A stretch of 64,000 nt of DNA from Amycolatopsis decaplanina DSM 44594 (GTDB lineage Bacteria; Actinomycetota; Actinomycetes; Mycobacteriales; Pseudonocardiaceae), in the NCBI RefSeq assembly GCF_000342005.1, contig NZ_AOHO01000043.1, forward strand, positions 238,831 through 302,830, in the 5' to 3' direction. Position 1 is the first letter of the stretch; each line of letters begins with the position of its first letter. Positions 45,964 through 56,500 of the stretch are shown here, one piece after another. Position numbers and translations under genes: made by a program. The notes beneath the pieces were generated by a model. The model had not been told where the DNA came from. It saw only the letters and a list, made by a program, of their open reading frames with translations, and did no database searches.

Positions 45964-46797
45964 GTGGGAGAACCCGTCACAGGCACGGCCGCGGGGGTGC
46001 CGTTCACCGTATTGCCGCCATCGGCCGAGGTCAGCGGCCTGGCGCCGGTGGTCGTCGCCTGGCACATGATCGATTCGCCCCGCTCGGACGCCGCGTTCGC
46101 GGCCGCGTTGCCGCTGGCGGGAGTGCCGGCGTGGCGGGTGTATCTCGGAATGCCGTTGTGCGGCGCGAGAATGGTCGACGGCGCCATGGACGCCGTGATC
46201 GAACGGGCCCGGCGTGACGCGATGCTCGCCTACGTCGACCCGTTCGTCCGCCAGGCGGCACTGGAGTTCCCCGCCGCGCTGGCCGAACTGCGCGAACGCT
46301 TCGGCTTCGACACTTCCCGGACGGCGGTCGTCGGCGGGTCGCTGGGCGGTGCGGTGGCGCTGACGATCCTGGCCACGCGGGAGATCCCGGTCCGCGCCGC
46401 GGCTCTGATCAACCCCGCCGTACGGGCGCGTTCGGTGGTCGGCCTGGTGGAAGGCCTGCTGGAGCAGCCGTATCCGTGGAACGACGAGTCGGAGCAGGCT
46501 GCGGATCAGCTCGACTTCGTCGCACGATCGGGTGAAATGTCGGAGCGGGAAAAGCAAGTCCCGTTGTTACTCGTCAGCGGCGAGGACGACTATCCGTCCC
46601 TGCGAGCCGACGCCGACGATCTGGTCGCCACGCTGCGCGAGCGGTACGCCCGTCCGGACGACGTCCGCCTGACCAGGGTGCCCGGTCTCGCCCATCCGCT
46701 GGCCGAAGACCCGGGCATCGAACCCGCTCCGCAGCTGCCGATCGCGAAAGTGGTCGACGACGCGGTCACCGAGTGGCTGGCGCGCCACCTGATTTGA
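45964..46797 (+). CDS. Alpha/beta hydrolase of the dienelactone-hydrolase/esterase type
   Basis: 277 residues if the GTG at 45964 (aggaaggac upstream) is used; an in-frame start at 45889 would add 25 residues that look unrelated. The nucleophile elbow is GGSLGG, the acidic residue lies in [10 protein letters not shown], and the His in PGLAHPLAE. The substrate is unknown. A TTA leucine codon at 46567-46569 is rare in such genomes and makes translation dependent on the bldA tRNA, hinting at late expression. Confidence 0.85.
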   Translation: MGEPVTGTAAGVPFTVLPPSAEVSGLAPVVVAWHMIDSPRSDAAFAAALPLAGVPAWRVYLGMPLCGARMVDGAMDAVIERARRDAMLAYVDPFVRQAALEFPAALAELRERFGFDTSRTAVVGGSLGGAVALTILATREIPVRAAALINPAVRARSVVGLVEGLLEQPYPWNDESEQAADQLDFVARSGEMSEREKQVPLLLVSGEDDYPSLRADADDLVATLRERYARPDDVRLTRVPGLAHPLAEDPGIEPAPQLPIAKVVDDAVTEWLARHLI

Positions 46798-46803
46798 CGC
46801 CCG

Positions 46804-47727
46804 TCAGCACCCCGGTGGCGGCACCGACCGGGGCGGGCCGAATTCGAGGCGCAGCTTGTCGGTCTTCGGGATCACGAACGCGACGCCGGTCGGGGCCCGC
46901 CAGTTCGCCGGGAGGAAGACGTACTGGCCACCGGACTGGAGCAGGAGCTTCAGCCCGGTGTACCGGTACTTGTAGGCCGATTCGGGGTCGGCGCATTTCA
47001 CCTGCACGACACCGTTCGCGGTGAGGTTGAGGCTTTCCGCGCTGTACAAGGTCGCGGCCGGTCTCGTCGGGATCACCCCGGCGGCCTCGAAGGCGCGGCT
47101 CGTGCCGAGAGCTGCCGAGTAGTCGCCGACTGCCCAGAAGAGGCCGATGCTCACCAGGGCATAGCCGGTCACCAGCTCCGTCACGCTCGACCGCGTGCTC
47201 CCCGTCCCGCGCGAGGTCCAGTGGCGCCAGGAGAAGAGCACCATCAGGACGCCGATCGCGAAGCCGAGCCCGGGTAGGCCCGGGTAGTCGCGAAAGGGTT
47301 CCGGGTCGAGTGCGATGGCGGTCGCCGAGACCAGGAGCCCGAGGCCGAGAACGGCGGCGACGGGCGAGCAGATCCGCAGCAGGCGGGTCCAGGAGGCCTC
47401 GCCGAGACGGATCTTCAGGAACCGGGTCAGCACCAGGAAGAGCAGAACCGCACCCGCCGCACCGGTCAGAGGCAGGAGCACACCGTCGACGCCCCGCCCG
47501 AAGATCTCGTCCGGCGTTTGGGCGAGCAGCGTGTAGTGCACGCGGAAGTAGATGAAGTACGTCTGCGTCTCGACCAGCCCGAAGAAGTAGAGCAACGCGG
47601 TGAGCAGGGTCGTGTTGGCCAGTGTGGTGCCGACCAGCCTGAGCGCGTGCGACGGGCTCGCCGGGGGTTCGGGCTCCGGGGGCGCGGGGGCGCGGAGCCC
47701 CCGACGGAGTGGCCGCCGGGTGGTCAT
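46804..47727 (-). CDS. Integral membrane protein of unknown function
   Basis: 307 residues from the ATG at 47727, overlapping the lipoprotein stop by 4 bp. Five hydrophobic helices (for example LANTTLLTALLYFFGLV, LTGAAGAVLLFLVLTRFL, AAVLGLGLLVSATAIAL, FAIGVLMVLFSWRHW, LVSIGLFWAVGDY) precede a roughly 85-residue C-terminal domain outside the core. No family is recognised. Coupling to the lipoprotein gene indicates a joint envelope function. Confidence 0.8.
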   Translation of the reverse strand: MTTRRPLRRGLRAPAPPEPEPPASPSHALRLVGTTLANTTLLTALLYFFGLVETQTYFIYFRVHYTLLAQTPDEIFGRGVDGVLLPLTGAAGAVLLFLVLTRFLKIRLGEASWTRLLRICSPVAAVLGLGLLVSATAIALDPEPFRDYPGLPGLGFAIGVLMVLFSWRHWTSRGTGSTRSSVTELVTGYALVSIGLFWAVGDYSAALGTSRAFEAAGVIPTRPAATLYSAESLNLTANGVVQVKCADPESAYKYRYTGLKLLLQSGGQYVFLPANWRAPTGVAFVIPKTDKLRLEFGPPRSVPPPGC

Positions 47728-48242
47728 CCGCTCGTGGTTTCGCTCGGCTTCGCGCTTTCCGGCTTCGGGGGCGCCGAGCTCTCCCCCGTGGTCTCGGTTT
47801 CGCACGCCCTGGTCTGGATCGTGATCGTCTTGCCGGGGTAGACCGGATTCGGGCCGATAGCGCGGATGCAGTCGCCCTTGCCCGCGATCACGACCGAAAC
47901 GCCGCACCGACGGGGACTCAGGCAGAGGTCCGCGAGATTCTGCTCGATCGCGTTCTTGGCGGTGGCGGGTTCGGCGTTGAGAAGGTCGCTGTTGTACCTG
48001 ATGGGGCTTCCGGGGATGACGGGCGGCCGGGATTCCCCGGGGTGGCCGCTCGTCGTCCCCGGTGCGGACTCGCTGGGCGAGGCCGATTCGGAAGACGCGG
48101 TCGGGGCCGTCTCCGTCGTCGTCGCTCCGCTGTCGGTGGTCAGATCGGCAGGAGCCGTGTCGCGGGGAGTGGACCCTCCGCCGCAGGCCGCCGCGAACCC
48201 GAGTGCGGCGATTGCCATCGCCGCGCTGAACAGCCGTTTCAT
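47724..48242 (-). CDS. Putative lipoprotein
   Basis: 172 residues from the ATG at 48242. MKRLFSAAMAIAALGFAAAC is a lipoprotein signal with its lipobox Cys at residue 20. A Ser/Thr/Pro/Glu-rich, disordered linker follows, then a small domain with four Cys (LADLCLSPRRCGV; GDCIRAIG; TRACETE), likely two disulfides. It is transcribed before the membrane protein with ATGA overlap. Function unknown. Confidence 0.85.
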   Translation of the reverse strand: MKRLFSAAMAIAALGFAAACGGGSTPRDTAPADLTTDSGATTTETAPTASSESASPSESAPGTTSGHPGESRPPVIPGSPIRYNSDLLNAEPATAKNAIEQNLADLCLSPRRCGVSVVIAGKGDCIRAIGPNPVYPGKTITIQTRACETETTGESSAPPKPESAKPSETTSG

Positions 48243-48411
48243 GGACCTCACCGTCCCTGGGGAAGACGTCCCTCCCGGACAAGGAGCGGAACGACGGTTC
48301 CCTGATACGTCCGGGCGGCGTATTCCCGGGGATTCCGCCCTTTCGGGCAATTCCGGGTGGACCGGCGCGCGACAACTTTGCGGACCGGCCTTCCGACACG
48401 CCGGAAATTAT

Positions 48412-48430
48412 GTTAAGAAACTTTACTAAC
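48412..48430. promoter_or_regulatory. 19-bp imperfect palindrome upstream of the permease-ROK operon
   Basis: gttaagaaa-c-tttactaac, two mismatches between arms, in a conspicuously AT-rich patch 18 bp before the TTG start. ROK-family repressors bind sites of this type. The ROK protein here lacks a helix-turn-helix, so the binder must be another regulator. Confidence 0.55.
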
Positions 48431-48447
48431 TAACAGGGAGGCGCGTT

Positions 48448-49857
48448 TTGAGTTCATCCCCGCGGCCGGGGCTCGAGCGGAAGATCGGACCGCTCCAGGC
48501 GACCGCCATCAACATGACCCAGATGTGCGGCATCGGCCCGTTCGTCACCATCCCGGCGATGGTGGTGACCCTGGGCGGCCCGCAGGCCATGTTCGGCTGG
48601 CTCATCGGCGCGGTCATCGCACTGGCCGACGGCCTGATCTGGGCCGAACTCGGCGCCGCGCTCCCCGGTGCCGGCGGTACCTACGTCTACCTTCGCGAGG
48701 CGTTCGGCTTCCGTACCGGCAGGCTCATGCCGTTCCTGTTCGCCTGGAGCGCGGTGCTGTTCATCCCGCTGATCATGTCCACCGGCATCATCGGCCTGGT
48801 CCAGTACCTCGGCTACCTGGTCCCCGGGGTCGCCGACGACGGCGGGACGACGACGCTCGGCAAGGTCATCGGCCTCGGTGTCATCGCCTTGATCGTGCTG
48901 GCGTTGTTCCGCAGGATCGGCGAGATCGGGAAGCTGACCACCGTCCTGTTCGGCATCATGCTGTTCGCCGCGCTCTCGGTGATCGTCGCGGCCTTCACTC
49001 ATTTCGACGGCGCGCAAGCGTTCGCCTTCACGCCGGGCGCGTTCTCGTTCGGCGGCGGCGCGTTCTGGGCAGGGCTCGGCGCGGGCCTGATCATCGCCAT
49101 CTACGACTACCTCGGCTACAACACCAGCGCCTACCTCGGCGGCGAGGTGCGGGACCCGGGCCGGACACTGCCTCGGTCGATCATCCTCTCGATCCTCGGC
49201 ATCATGAGCCTGTATTTCCTGCTTCAGCTCGGCGTGCTCGGCTCGATCCCGCTGGAGGAACTGAAGAAAGCCACTTCGGTCGCCTCCACCGTGCTGGAAC
49301 AGGCCTGGGGTACGGGCCCGGCCAAGGTCATCACCGTGTTCATCGTGATCGCCGCGATCGGTTCGGTGTTCGCCGGCCTGCTCGGCGGCTCGCGGGTCCC
49401 GTTCGAGGCCGCGCGTGACAAGGTGTTCCTGCCGGTGTTCGCCAAACTGCACCCGAGACTGAACCTGCCGACCGCCGGTGTGCTGACGATGGGCGGCATC
49501 ACCGCGATCGGCTCGCTGTTCACGCTGACCGCGGTGATCAACGCGGCGGTGACGGTGCTGGTGATCGTCCAGTCGCTCGCGCAGGTCGCGGCGATCGTCG
49601 TGCTGCGGCGGCGACGTCCGGAGCTGCGCCGGCCGTATCGCCAATGGCTCTATCCGATCCCGACGATCATCGCGTTGCTCGGCTGGGTCTACATCTACTT
49701 CTCCGCCACCTGGCTCTCGATCGGGCTTTCGGTGGGGTGGATCGCGCTCGGCGTAGTGGCGTTCCTCGCCTACGCGAAGGCGGAGCACGTGTGGCCGTTC
49801 GGGCCCAAGGGAATTCAGGAATCGTTCGCGGGGGCGGCAGAGGGGAACGGGAAGTGA
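48448..49857 (+). CDS. APC-superfamily amino acid/amine permease
   Basis: 469 residues from a TTG start preceded by gggagg. Twelve predicted membrane segments; the first (MCGIGPFVTIPAMVVTLGG) and the GYNTSAYLGGEVRDPGRTLPRS loop are typical of APC transporters. The end overlaps the ROK kinase start (GTGA), so the two are co-expressed. The substrate is open: APC proteins usually take amino acids or polyamines, yet a ROK sugar kinase partner suggests an amino-sugar-like compound. Confidence 0.92.
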   Translation: MSSSPRPGLERKIGPLQATAINMTQMCGIGPFVTIPAMVVTLGGPQAMFGWLIGAVIALADGLIWAELGAALPGAGGTYVYLREAFGFRTGRLMPFLFAWSAVLFIPLIMSTGIIGLVQYLGYLVPGVADDGGTTTLGKVIGLGVIALIVLALFRRIGEIGKLTTVLFGIMLFAALSVIVAAFTHFDGAQAFAFTPGAFSFGGGAFWAGLGAGLIIAIYDYLGYNTSAYLGGEVRDPGRTLPRSIILSILGIMSLYFLLQLGVLGSIPLEELKKATSVASTVLEQAWGTGPAKVITVFIVIAAIGSVFAGLLGGSRVPFEAARDKVFLPVFAKLHPRLNLPTAGVLTMGGITAIGSLFTLTAVINAAVTVLVIVQSLAQVAAIVVLRRRRPELRRPYRQWLYPIPTIIALLGWVYIYFSATWLSIGLSVGWIALGVVAFLAYAKAEHVWPFGPKGIQESFAGAAEGNGK

Positions 49858-50753
49858 CGGGGGAAGAACTGATCCTGGGGATCGATTTCGGCGGCACGAA
49901 GGTCGCGATCGGGCTGGCCGACAGAGCCGGGAGCCTGCTGGTCACCCGGCGGCTCGACACCGACGCGCAAGCGGGCGCCGAACAGGTGGTGAGCCGCGCG
50001 CTCGCCGCGGCGCGGAAACTGCTCGCCGACGAAGGCGCCGCGGACAGGCTTGCGGCGATCGGCGTCGTCAGCCCGGGCATCGTGCTGGAGGACCGCATCC
50101 TGCTGGCCCCCAACGTGCCGGGCTGGGAGGAGCTGCGGCTGCGCGAACTCGTCGCCGCGGAGTTCGAGGGCGTACCGATCGAAGTGGGCACCGACGCCAA
50201 GGCTGCGGCGCTCGCGGAATGGCGATGGGGGGCACTGGCGGACACCGATCCGGCGGTCTTCCTCTCGCTGGGGACCGGGATCGCCGCGGCGGTCCTGGTC
50301 GGCGGCCGGCTGCTGGCCGGCGCGAACGGCGCTGCGGGAGAGATCGGGTACAACCTCCTCTCGCCGCAGGACACCGACGGGTTCGCCAGCGGAGCGGCGC
50401 CGCTGGAGGAGGCCGTCGGTGGGCGTGGGCTGGGCGGCCGGGCGAGTGTGCTGCTCGGCCGCCCGGTGACCGCGGGCGAACTGTTCGGCCTCGCCAGGGA
50501 GAACGCGCAGGCCAAGGAACTGGTCGACGCGGCGCTCGACGAACTGTCGATGCACGTCGCGAACCTCGCCATCGCGCTCGACCCGCAGCGCATCGCCGTC
50601 GGCGGGGGACTGGTGCGCTCCGCCGACATCCTGCTGCCCGCGCTGCGCGAGCGGCTGGCACGCGCCGTGCCGTTCCCGCCGGAACTGGTGTCGGCGAAGT
50701 TCGACCAGGACGCGTCCCTGCTGGGCGCGATCGCGATCGCACTGGACGCGTAG
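49854..50753 (+). CDS. ROK-family sugar kinase-like protein without the zinc motif
   Basis: 299 residues from the GTG at 49854. The phosphate-1 loop GIDFGGTKVAIGLAD and the second ATP-binding region LSLGTGIAAAVLVGG are present, with IGVVSPGIVL between. The consensus ROK zinc motif CxCGxxGCxE is absent; the corresponding region (NLLSPQDTDGFASGAAPLEEAV) has no Cys. There is no N-terminal DNA-binding domain, so it is an enzyme. Phosphorylation of a hexose or N-acyl hexosamine imported by the coupled permease is likely but not proved. Confidence 0.88.
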   Translation: MTGEELILGIDFGGTKVAIGLADRAGSLLVTRRLDTDAQAGAEQVVSRALAAARKLLADEGAADRLAAIGVVSPGIVLEDRILLAPNVPGWEELRLRELVAAEFEGVPIEVGTDAKAAALAEWRWGALADTDPAVFLSLGTGIAAAVLVGGRLLAGANGAAGEIGYNLLSPQDTDGFASGAAPLEEAVGGRGLGGRASVLLGRPVTAGELFGLARENAQAKELVDAALDELSMHVANLAIALDPQRIAVGGGLVRSADILLPALRERLARAVPFPPELVSAKFDQDASLLGAIAIALDA

Positions 50754-50755
50754 CG

Positions 50756-50801
50756 CTCGTGAGTGGTTAGGACGGTTAGAACCGCCCTTACCACTCACGA
50801 G
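50756..50801. repeat. 46-bp intergenic palindrome, copy 4
   Basis: Begins 3 bp after the ROK stop; centre ag. Two substitutions (gtggttagg, accgccctt) weaken the stem relative to the other copies. Confidence 0.9.
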
Positions 50802-50915
50802 CCCCATCACGGTCCGCCGCTCAGGTCAACTGAAGTAGAACGTCCCCCATCCTCCGTTGATCAAGGCTGTGCCACTCAAACCCGGCGGCCGACCGTGCAC
50901 CCCGCCTCCGCCAAC

Positions 50916-50966
50916 GTCGCGAAGCCACTTTCGCAACCTGCCCCCTTTGCCTTACCCCTCGATAAG
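50916..50966. repeat. Inverted copy of the dispersed block seen at 35.6 kb
   Basis: gtcgcgaagccactttcgca and then the stretch to ...ccttacccctc match in reverse the sequence at 35626-35658, with the cgaaagccactttcg motif also seen at 35511 and 63930. The rest of the gap 50802-50979 shows no coding potential. Confidence 0.7.
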
Positions 50967-50979
50967 TAGTCATCACTGA

Positions 50980-51027
50980 GCCGCCGGGCGTCCGCTAGAT
51001 CGGATCTAGCGGACGCCCGGCGGCTTT
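50980..51027 (+). terminator. Perfect 22-bp hairpin with T-run
   Basis: gccgccgggcgtccgctaga plus tc, one-base turn, exact complement, then ttt. A strong intrinsic terminator upstream of the FMN reductase gene, probably ending transcription from the ROK side. Confidence 0.85.
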
Positions 51028-51063
51028 CTCGCGCCCAACGGGTGAGGCGAGAGGAGGTCGGTC

Positions 51064-51636
51064 ATGGACGCCGGTCCGCTGCGGGTCGCGATGATCATCG
51101 GCAGCACCCGCGAAGGGCGAGTGGGGGACGCCGTCGGCAAGTGGTTCACCGGCCGCGCGGAACAACGGGAAGACCTCGTCACCGAAGTGCTCGACCTGGT
51201 CGACTTCGACCTGCCCACGGGGTTGCCCGAGCAGCCGACGCGCGACATGAAGCGGTTCGTGAGGCTGGTCGACGAGGCGGAGGCGTTCGTCGTCGTCACC
51301 CCCGAGTACAACCGCAGTTTCCCGGCGTCGCTCAAGCAGGCGATCGACTGCGCCTACGACGAGTGGCGCGCGAAGCCGGTCGGTTTCGTCTCCTACGGCT
51401 ACCGGTCACAAGGTCTCTACGCCGTCGAGCAGCTGCGCACGATCTTCACCGAACTGCACACGGTGACCATGCGCGACACCGTGGCCTTCAACCTCCTCGA
51501 CGGCACCTTCGCCCGCGACGGCACCCCCTTCGACACCGACGGGCAAGGACAGGCCGCGATCACCTTGCTCGACGAACTCGCCTGGTGGGGCCTCGCGCTG
51601 CGCGAGGCGCGCGCCACCCGCCCCTACGTCTGCTGA
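51064..51636 (+). CDS. NAD(P)H-dependent FMN reductase (flavodoxin-like)
   Basis: 190 residues, ATG after ggaggtcg. The flavodoxin-like phosphate loop [12 protein letters not shown] and the [16 protein letters not shown] segment define the NADPH:FMN reductase/quinone reductase family. [18 protein letters not shown] is the second flavin loop. It ends 23 bp before the ABC exporter genes and may be in their operon, so a role in oxidative or drug stress is possible. Confidence 0.92.
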   Translation: MDAGPLRVAMIIGSTREGRVGDAVGKWFTGRAEQREDLVTEVLDLVDFDLPTGLPEQPTRDMKRFVRLVDEAEAFVVVTPEYNRSFPASLKQAIDCAYDEWRAKPVGFVSYGYRSQGLYAVEQLRTIFTELHTVTMRDTVAFNLLDGTFARDGTPFDTDGQGQAAITLLDELAWWGLALREARATRPYVC

Positions 51637-51659
51637 ATGCTGTTGAAAGGAAAAGGAAA

Positions 51660-52640
51660 ATGAGTGAACTGGCCATCGAAGCCTCGGGGCTGGTCAAGGT
51701 GTTCGGGGAGAACCGGGCGGTCGACGGGATCGACCTGAAGGTCCCCGTCGGCACCGTGTACGGCGTCCTCGGGCCGAACGGCGCCGGCAAGACCACCGCG
51801 GTGAAGATGCTCGCGACCCTGCTCCGCCCCGACGGAGGCGAAGCGCGCGTCTTCGGCAAGGACGTCGTCCGCGAGGCCGACGCCGTCCGCTCCATGGTGA
51901 GCCTGACCGGGCAGTACGCCTCGGTCGACGAGGACTTGACGGGCACCGAGAACCTGGTGCTGATCGGAAGGTTGACCGGGCACCGCAAACCGGCCGCCCG
52001 AGCACGGGCGGAGGAGCTGCTGGCGGCGTTCGGCCTGACCGAGGCCGCCGGGCGGCAGGTGAAGAACTACTCCGGCGGGATGCGGCGGCGGATCGACATC
52101 GCCGCGAGCATCCTCAACACCCCGGACGTGCTCTTCCTCGACGAGCCGACGACCGGGCTCGATCCCCGCAGCCGCAACCAGGTCTGGGACATCGTGCGCG
52201 CGATCGTGCGGCACGGCACCACCGTCCTGCTCACCACGCAGTACCTCGACGAGGCCGACCAGCTGGCCTCGCGGATCGCGGTCATCGACCACGGCAAGGT
52301 GATCGCCGAAGGCACCAAGGGGCAGCTGAAGGCGTCGGTCGGCGCGGGCGCGGTCCACGTCCGGCTGCGCGAGGCCGACCAGCGCCCCGAGGCCGAAGCA
52401 CTGCTCGTCCGCAACCTGGAGGCGCAGGTGATGCTCGAACCGGATCCCGTCGCGCTGACCGCCCGGCTTTCGGGCGAGAGCACGGAACAGGGCGCCGCCG
52501 AGCACGCCGCGCGCGCACTGACCGAACTCGCCCGCGCCGGCATCGTCGTCGACACCTTCTCCCTCGGCCAGCCGAGCCTCGACGAGGTCTTCCTGGCCCT
52601 CACCGACCGCACCGCCACGCCTGAGGAGAGTGCAGCTTGA
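51660..52640 (+). CDS. DrrA-type ABC transporter ATP-binding subunit
   Basis: 326 residues from the ATG at 51660 (aaaggaaaaggaaa upstream). Walker [10 protein letters not shown] at 38-46, ABC signature NYSGGMRRR, Walker [16 protein letters not shown], switch His region (TTQYLDEAD). The C-terminal extension ending in [15 protein letters not shown] is the DrrA hallmark. With the permease encoded next, it should export a hydrophobic drug or lipid. A TTG start of the permease overlaps its stop. Confidence 0.95.
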   Translation: MSELAIEASGLVKVFGENRAVDGIDLKVPVGTVYGVLGPNGAGKTTAVKMLATLLRPDGGEARVFGKDVVREADAVRSMVSLTGQYASVDEDLTGTENLVLIGRLTGHRKPAARARAEELLAAFGLTEAAGRQVKNYSGGMRRRIDIAASILNTPDVLFLDEPTTGLDPRSRNQVWDIVRAIVRHGTTVLLTTQYLDEADQLASRIAVIDHGKVIAEGTKGQLKASVGAGAVHVRLREADQRPEAEALLVRNLEAQVMLEPDPVALTARLSGESTEQGAAEHAARALTELARAGIVVDTFSLGQPSLDEVFLALTDRTATPEESAA

Positions 52641-53488
52641 GCACCACGGCAGTCAAAGAAAACGAACCCGTTCTCGCGGCACCGAAGGCGGAGGATCTCG
52701 CCGCCGTCCTGATCGCGAAGAACCGCCCCCAGCGCCCCAGCGCGCTGTCGGCTTCGGTCACTTTCGGGTGGCGCGCGATGCTGAAGATCAAGCACGTGCC
52801 CGAGCAGCTGTTCGACGTCACGGCGTTCCCGATCATGATGACGCTGATGTTCACCTACCTGTTCGGCGGCGCGCTGTCCGGCTCGCCGACGCAGTACCTG
52901 CAGTTCGTGCTGCCGGGCATCATGGCGAGCAGCATCCTGATGATCACCATGTACACCGGGGTGGCGGTCAACTCCGACATCGAGAAGGGCGTCTTCGACC
53001 GGTTCCGCACGCTGCCGATCTGGCGGCCGTCGGCGATGGTCGGCTACCTGCTCGGCGACATGCTGCGCTACCTCATCGCGTCGCTGGTGATCCTCGGCGT
53101 CGGGCTCATCATGGGCTTCCGCCCCGACGGCGGATTCGGTGGCGTGGCCGCCGCGATCCTCCTGCTGCTGGCGTTCTCGTTCGCGTTCTCGTGGATCTGG
53201 ACGATGTTCGGCCTGCTGCTGCGCAGCGAGAAGTCGGTGATGGGCGTCAGCATGATGGTGCTGTTCCCGCTGACCTTCCTCAGCAACATCTACGTCAACC
53301 CGGAGACGATGCCGGGCTGGCTCCAGGCCTTCGTCGACGTCAACCCGGTGACCCACGTGGTCGCGGCGGTCCGTTCGATGATGGACGGCGACTGGGACGG
53401 CGGCGAGATCACCTGGGTGCTGATCGCCGGCGCGGTCATCCTCGCGATCTTCGGCACGCTGACGATGCGGCTCTACAACCGGAAATGA
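52637..53488 (+). CDS. DrrB-type ABC-2 permease
   Basis: 283 residues from a TTG overlapping the ATPase stop (TTGA). Six membrane helices and the ABC-2 signature region ([14 protein letters not shown] [43 protein letters not shown]). A soluble 50-residue N-terminus precedes. It pairs with the DrrA-like ATPase. There is no adjacent biosynthetic gene, so this is a general efflux pump rather than the exporter of the polyketide cluster some 33 kb away. Confidence 0.95.
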   Translation: MSTTAVKENEPVLAAPKAEDLAAVLIAKNRPQRPSALSASVTFGWRAMLKIKHVPEQLFDVTAFPIMMTLMFTYLFGGALSGSPTQYLQFVLPGIMASSILMITMYTGVAVNSDIEKGVFDRFRTLPIWRPSAMVGYLLGDMLRYLIASLVILGVGLIMGFRPDGGFGGVAAAILLLLAFSFAFSWIWTMFGLLLRSEKSVMGVSMMVLFPLTFLSNIYVNPETMPGWLQAFVDVNPVTHVVAAVRSMMDGDWDGGEITWVLIAGAVILAIFGTLTMRLYNRK

Positions 53489-53497
53489 CCTGGGGGT

Positions 53498-53540
53498 GAC
53501 AAGGTCCTCCGGCGGCTCACAGCCGCCAGAGGACCTTGTC
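53498..53540. terminator. Hairpin between convergent genes that overlaps coding sequence
   Basis: 20-bp arms (gacaaggtcctccggcggct and its near complement, one mismatch) around cac. It starts 10 bp after the permease stop. Its right half encodes the last residues (DKVLWRL) and the stop of the minus-strand ATPase. Confidence 0.8.
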
Positions 53541-56500
53541 TTCGGGCGCGTAACGGCACGAAGAACCGGTGGTGACGGCCGCACGCAGGTGCGCGGCCAG
53601 CGCCGGATGCTGCTCGTCGAGTTTGCGCAGGGTGTCGCGGATCCGGGCGGTCACCGTCTTGCGGGCGCGTTCGGCCTCGTCGCCGAGCCGCCGGGTGCGG
53701 CCGCCGAGGCCGGCCGCGGACCGCAGTTCGGCGAGCAGCGCGTCCCGCTCACGGTCCAGTGCCGCGGCCCGCGTGTCCTGGCCCAGCCCGGTCGCGGTGT
53801 CGATCAGTTCGTCGAGTTCGTCCAGCCGCGCGCGATACCGGGCCTTCGCCTCGTCGTCGAGGACTGCGTCCCCGCCGAGGCTCTTCGCGGCGACGACCAC
53901 CTCGCCTCCTTCGGGATCGAGCAACCGGACGGCCGCCACCTCCGAACCCGGCCTGCCGAGCAGGAAATGCAGGTCCCGCAACCCTTTCGAGTCCGGAAGG
54001 TGGGCGGTGACGCCGTCGAAGCGCAAGGTCCACACGGCTTCGCCGCGACGGAACTCGGCCATCGGCGCCGCCGGAGCCCGCGCCTCCTCCCGCGTCCGGG
54101 CCACCCTGTCCACGACCTGCCGCATACCGGACGCGGTGGCTTCTTCGTCCACTTCGGACAGCAGGGCCGCCGCGGCCGCCGCGTCGCCTTCGAGGTTCCG
54201 GCCCAGCAAGGCCTTCGCCAGCCAGGACTTGGCCTCCGTCGCCCAGACCGTGGCCCTCAGCCGATCCGCGGAAAGCACGGCGCCACGCAACCGTTCCACC
54301 GCGTCGTTCCAGCGTTCCTGTGCCAGATCGAGCCTGCCGAGCCAGAGGTCGACCGGGCCGGAGATCTCGCAGCCGTACAGCGAAACCAGCCACTCCCCGC
54401 TGTAGGGCGCGAGAAGCGTGCGGGCCGCTTCACAGCGTTCGGGATCGCGTGAGACCGCCGCCGTGTGCGCCTGACAGCGCAACCACAGTGCTTCCAGGTC
54501 GCGAGGATACGGTTTCACATCGGCCGCGAGATCGGTGAGCCGTACGGCCTCCCCGGCATCCTCACGCTGGGCGGCGGTGATCGCCTCCAGCATCCGGCCG
54601 TAGGAGTACCCGCTGCGGGAGATCTCGCGGTGCAGCCCGGCGAGATCGTCGAACCGTCCCTCCAGGCACCAACGGACCCACCGCTGCAGCTGGTTCAGAT
54701 CGTCGAAATGGGGATGCTCGTCCCCTTCATGGTCCGTGATCGCCTGCTGGACATACGCCTCGGCTTCGGCGAACCGGCCCTGGAGTGTGGCGATGATGCT
54801 CTGGTCGATCCGGGAAGCCAGCTGCGAACTCGGCGCCCGGCCGGTGCTCGCCAGCGCGAGGAATTCCTGATATTGCTCGAAATACCGGGGGTCGCCCTGT
54901 TCGAGCAGCGCCACCCACTTGAATGACGCCGCGTAGTGCTCCAATTCCGGGTTCGCGGTGCGGCGGCCGACCACGACCAGTTCGTCGGTGAGCCGCTCCC
55001 GCTCCGCGGCGCTGCCCGGCCCCCAGATCGCGTCGTGCCGGGCCCACAAACCGAACAGCAGAGCGGAATCGTCCTGGTCGTCGCGGGCGGTCACCATGAT
55101 GTGCGCGGTCAGTTCCTGCGTCATCTCCTCGACGGTGATGTCCGAGCCCGGCTCGCGGCCGCAGAGCCGCCCGTGCGCTTCGGTGAGTACCTTGACCGTC
55201 TCGTCGGCCCGCAGGCCCTTGTGATCGGTGCGGACCAGGGTCAGCGCCAGCCGGGCGAGGAGATCGTCGTCGTCGAGTTCGTGGATGAGCACGGAAACCT
55301 CGTCGAGGACCTGCCTGCTCTCGTCCGTCTCGTGGTGGCGGGTCAGATGCGCGCCCAGTTCGAGCGCGATGACGGCCTGCCGCCGGCGATCCTCGGCGAT
55401 CTCCATCGCCCGCCGGTAGTGCGTGGTCGTCTCCTCGACGGCCATCCGGCCGGTGGCGTCGATCGCGGCGGCCAGCAACAGGTCGACCGCCTCGTCCGGA
55501 TCGAGGTGCCGACCCGCGAGCAGCGCGTGGCGGGCCATGTCCGCGGGGAAGAGCCTGTCCGGTGACGCCGGCGCCCCGCGGACCGCCGCGACGACCGCGG
55601 CGTGCTGTTTCCGGCGGTCCGCTTCGGACATGCTCGCGTACAGCGTCTCGCGGACGAGGTCGTGGGCGAAGGCGAACCGGCCCTGCCCGTGCACCACGAC
55701 CAGACGCGCCGCGACGGCCTGGTCGAGCAACCGGTCCACCTGGGGCACGGGTGCCGAAGCCACGCCCGCGAGCAGCCTGCGGTGGAATTCCCTGCCGAGC
55801 ACTGAAGCGGTGGTCAACAGGTCGAGAACCGGTTGGGGGAGCAGGGAAAGCCGTCTCTGCAGGGCATCGGCCACGCCGGGCGCGATGGTCTCGGCGGAAC
55901 CGCCGCTGTGCCAGAGCCGCGCTGTCTGCTCGACGAAGAACGGGTTGCCACCGGTGCGGCGGTGTACCTCGGCGACCAGTGCGTCGTCGGGCGCCGCCCC
56001 CGCCGTCCTGGCCATGAGCGTGCCGACCTCCTCCGGTTCGAGGCCGGTGAGAGTGACCGAAGTGGCCTTCGCGAGCAACGGCAGCATGAGCGAGCGAAGC
56101 GGGTGATCGGTCGCCTCGACCTCGACGTCCCGGTACGTGCCGACCAGCAGCAGCCGTTCGAACCAGGTGTGCCGAGCGGCGAACTCGAGCAGTCGCAGCG
56201 ATGCGGCGTCGGCCCAGTGCAGATCGTCGAGCACCACCACGATCGGCTGGTCCTGGGAGGCGGCCACCAGCACACTCGTCACCGCGTCGTACAGCCGGAA
56301 CCCGTCCGCCGCGCCGTCGCCGCGCGCCTCGCCGAGCAGTACGTCCAATTCACTGTCGGCCATCGCGGCCCAGCGGCCCTGCCCGACCGCGCGCCGCAGC
56401 CCGCGGACCACCTGTGTCCACGGCCAGTAGCCCGGTGCGCTCGTGGAGTCCCAGCAGGACCCGTTGAGCACCAGGGCACCGAGGCGCTTCGCCTCTTCGG

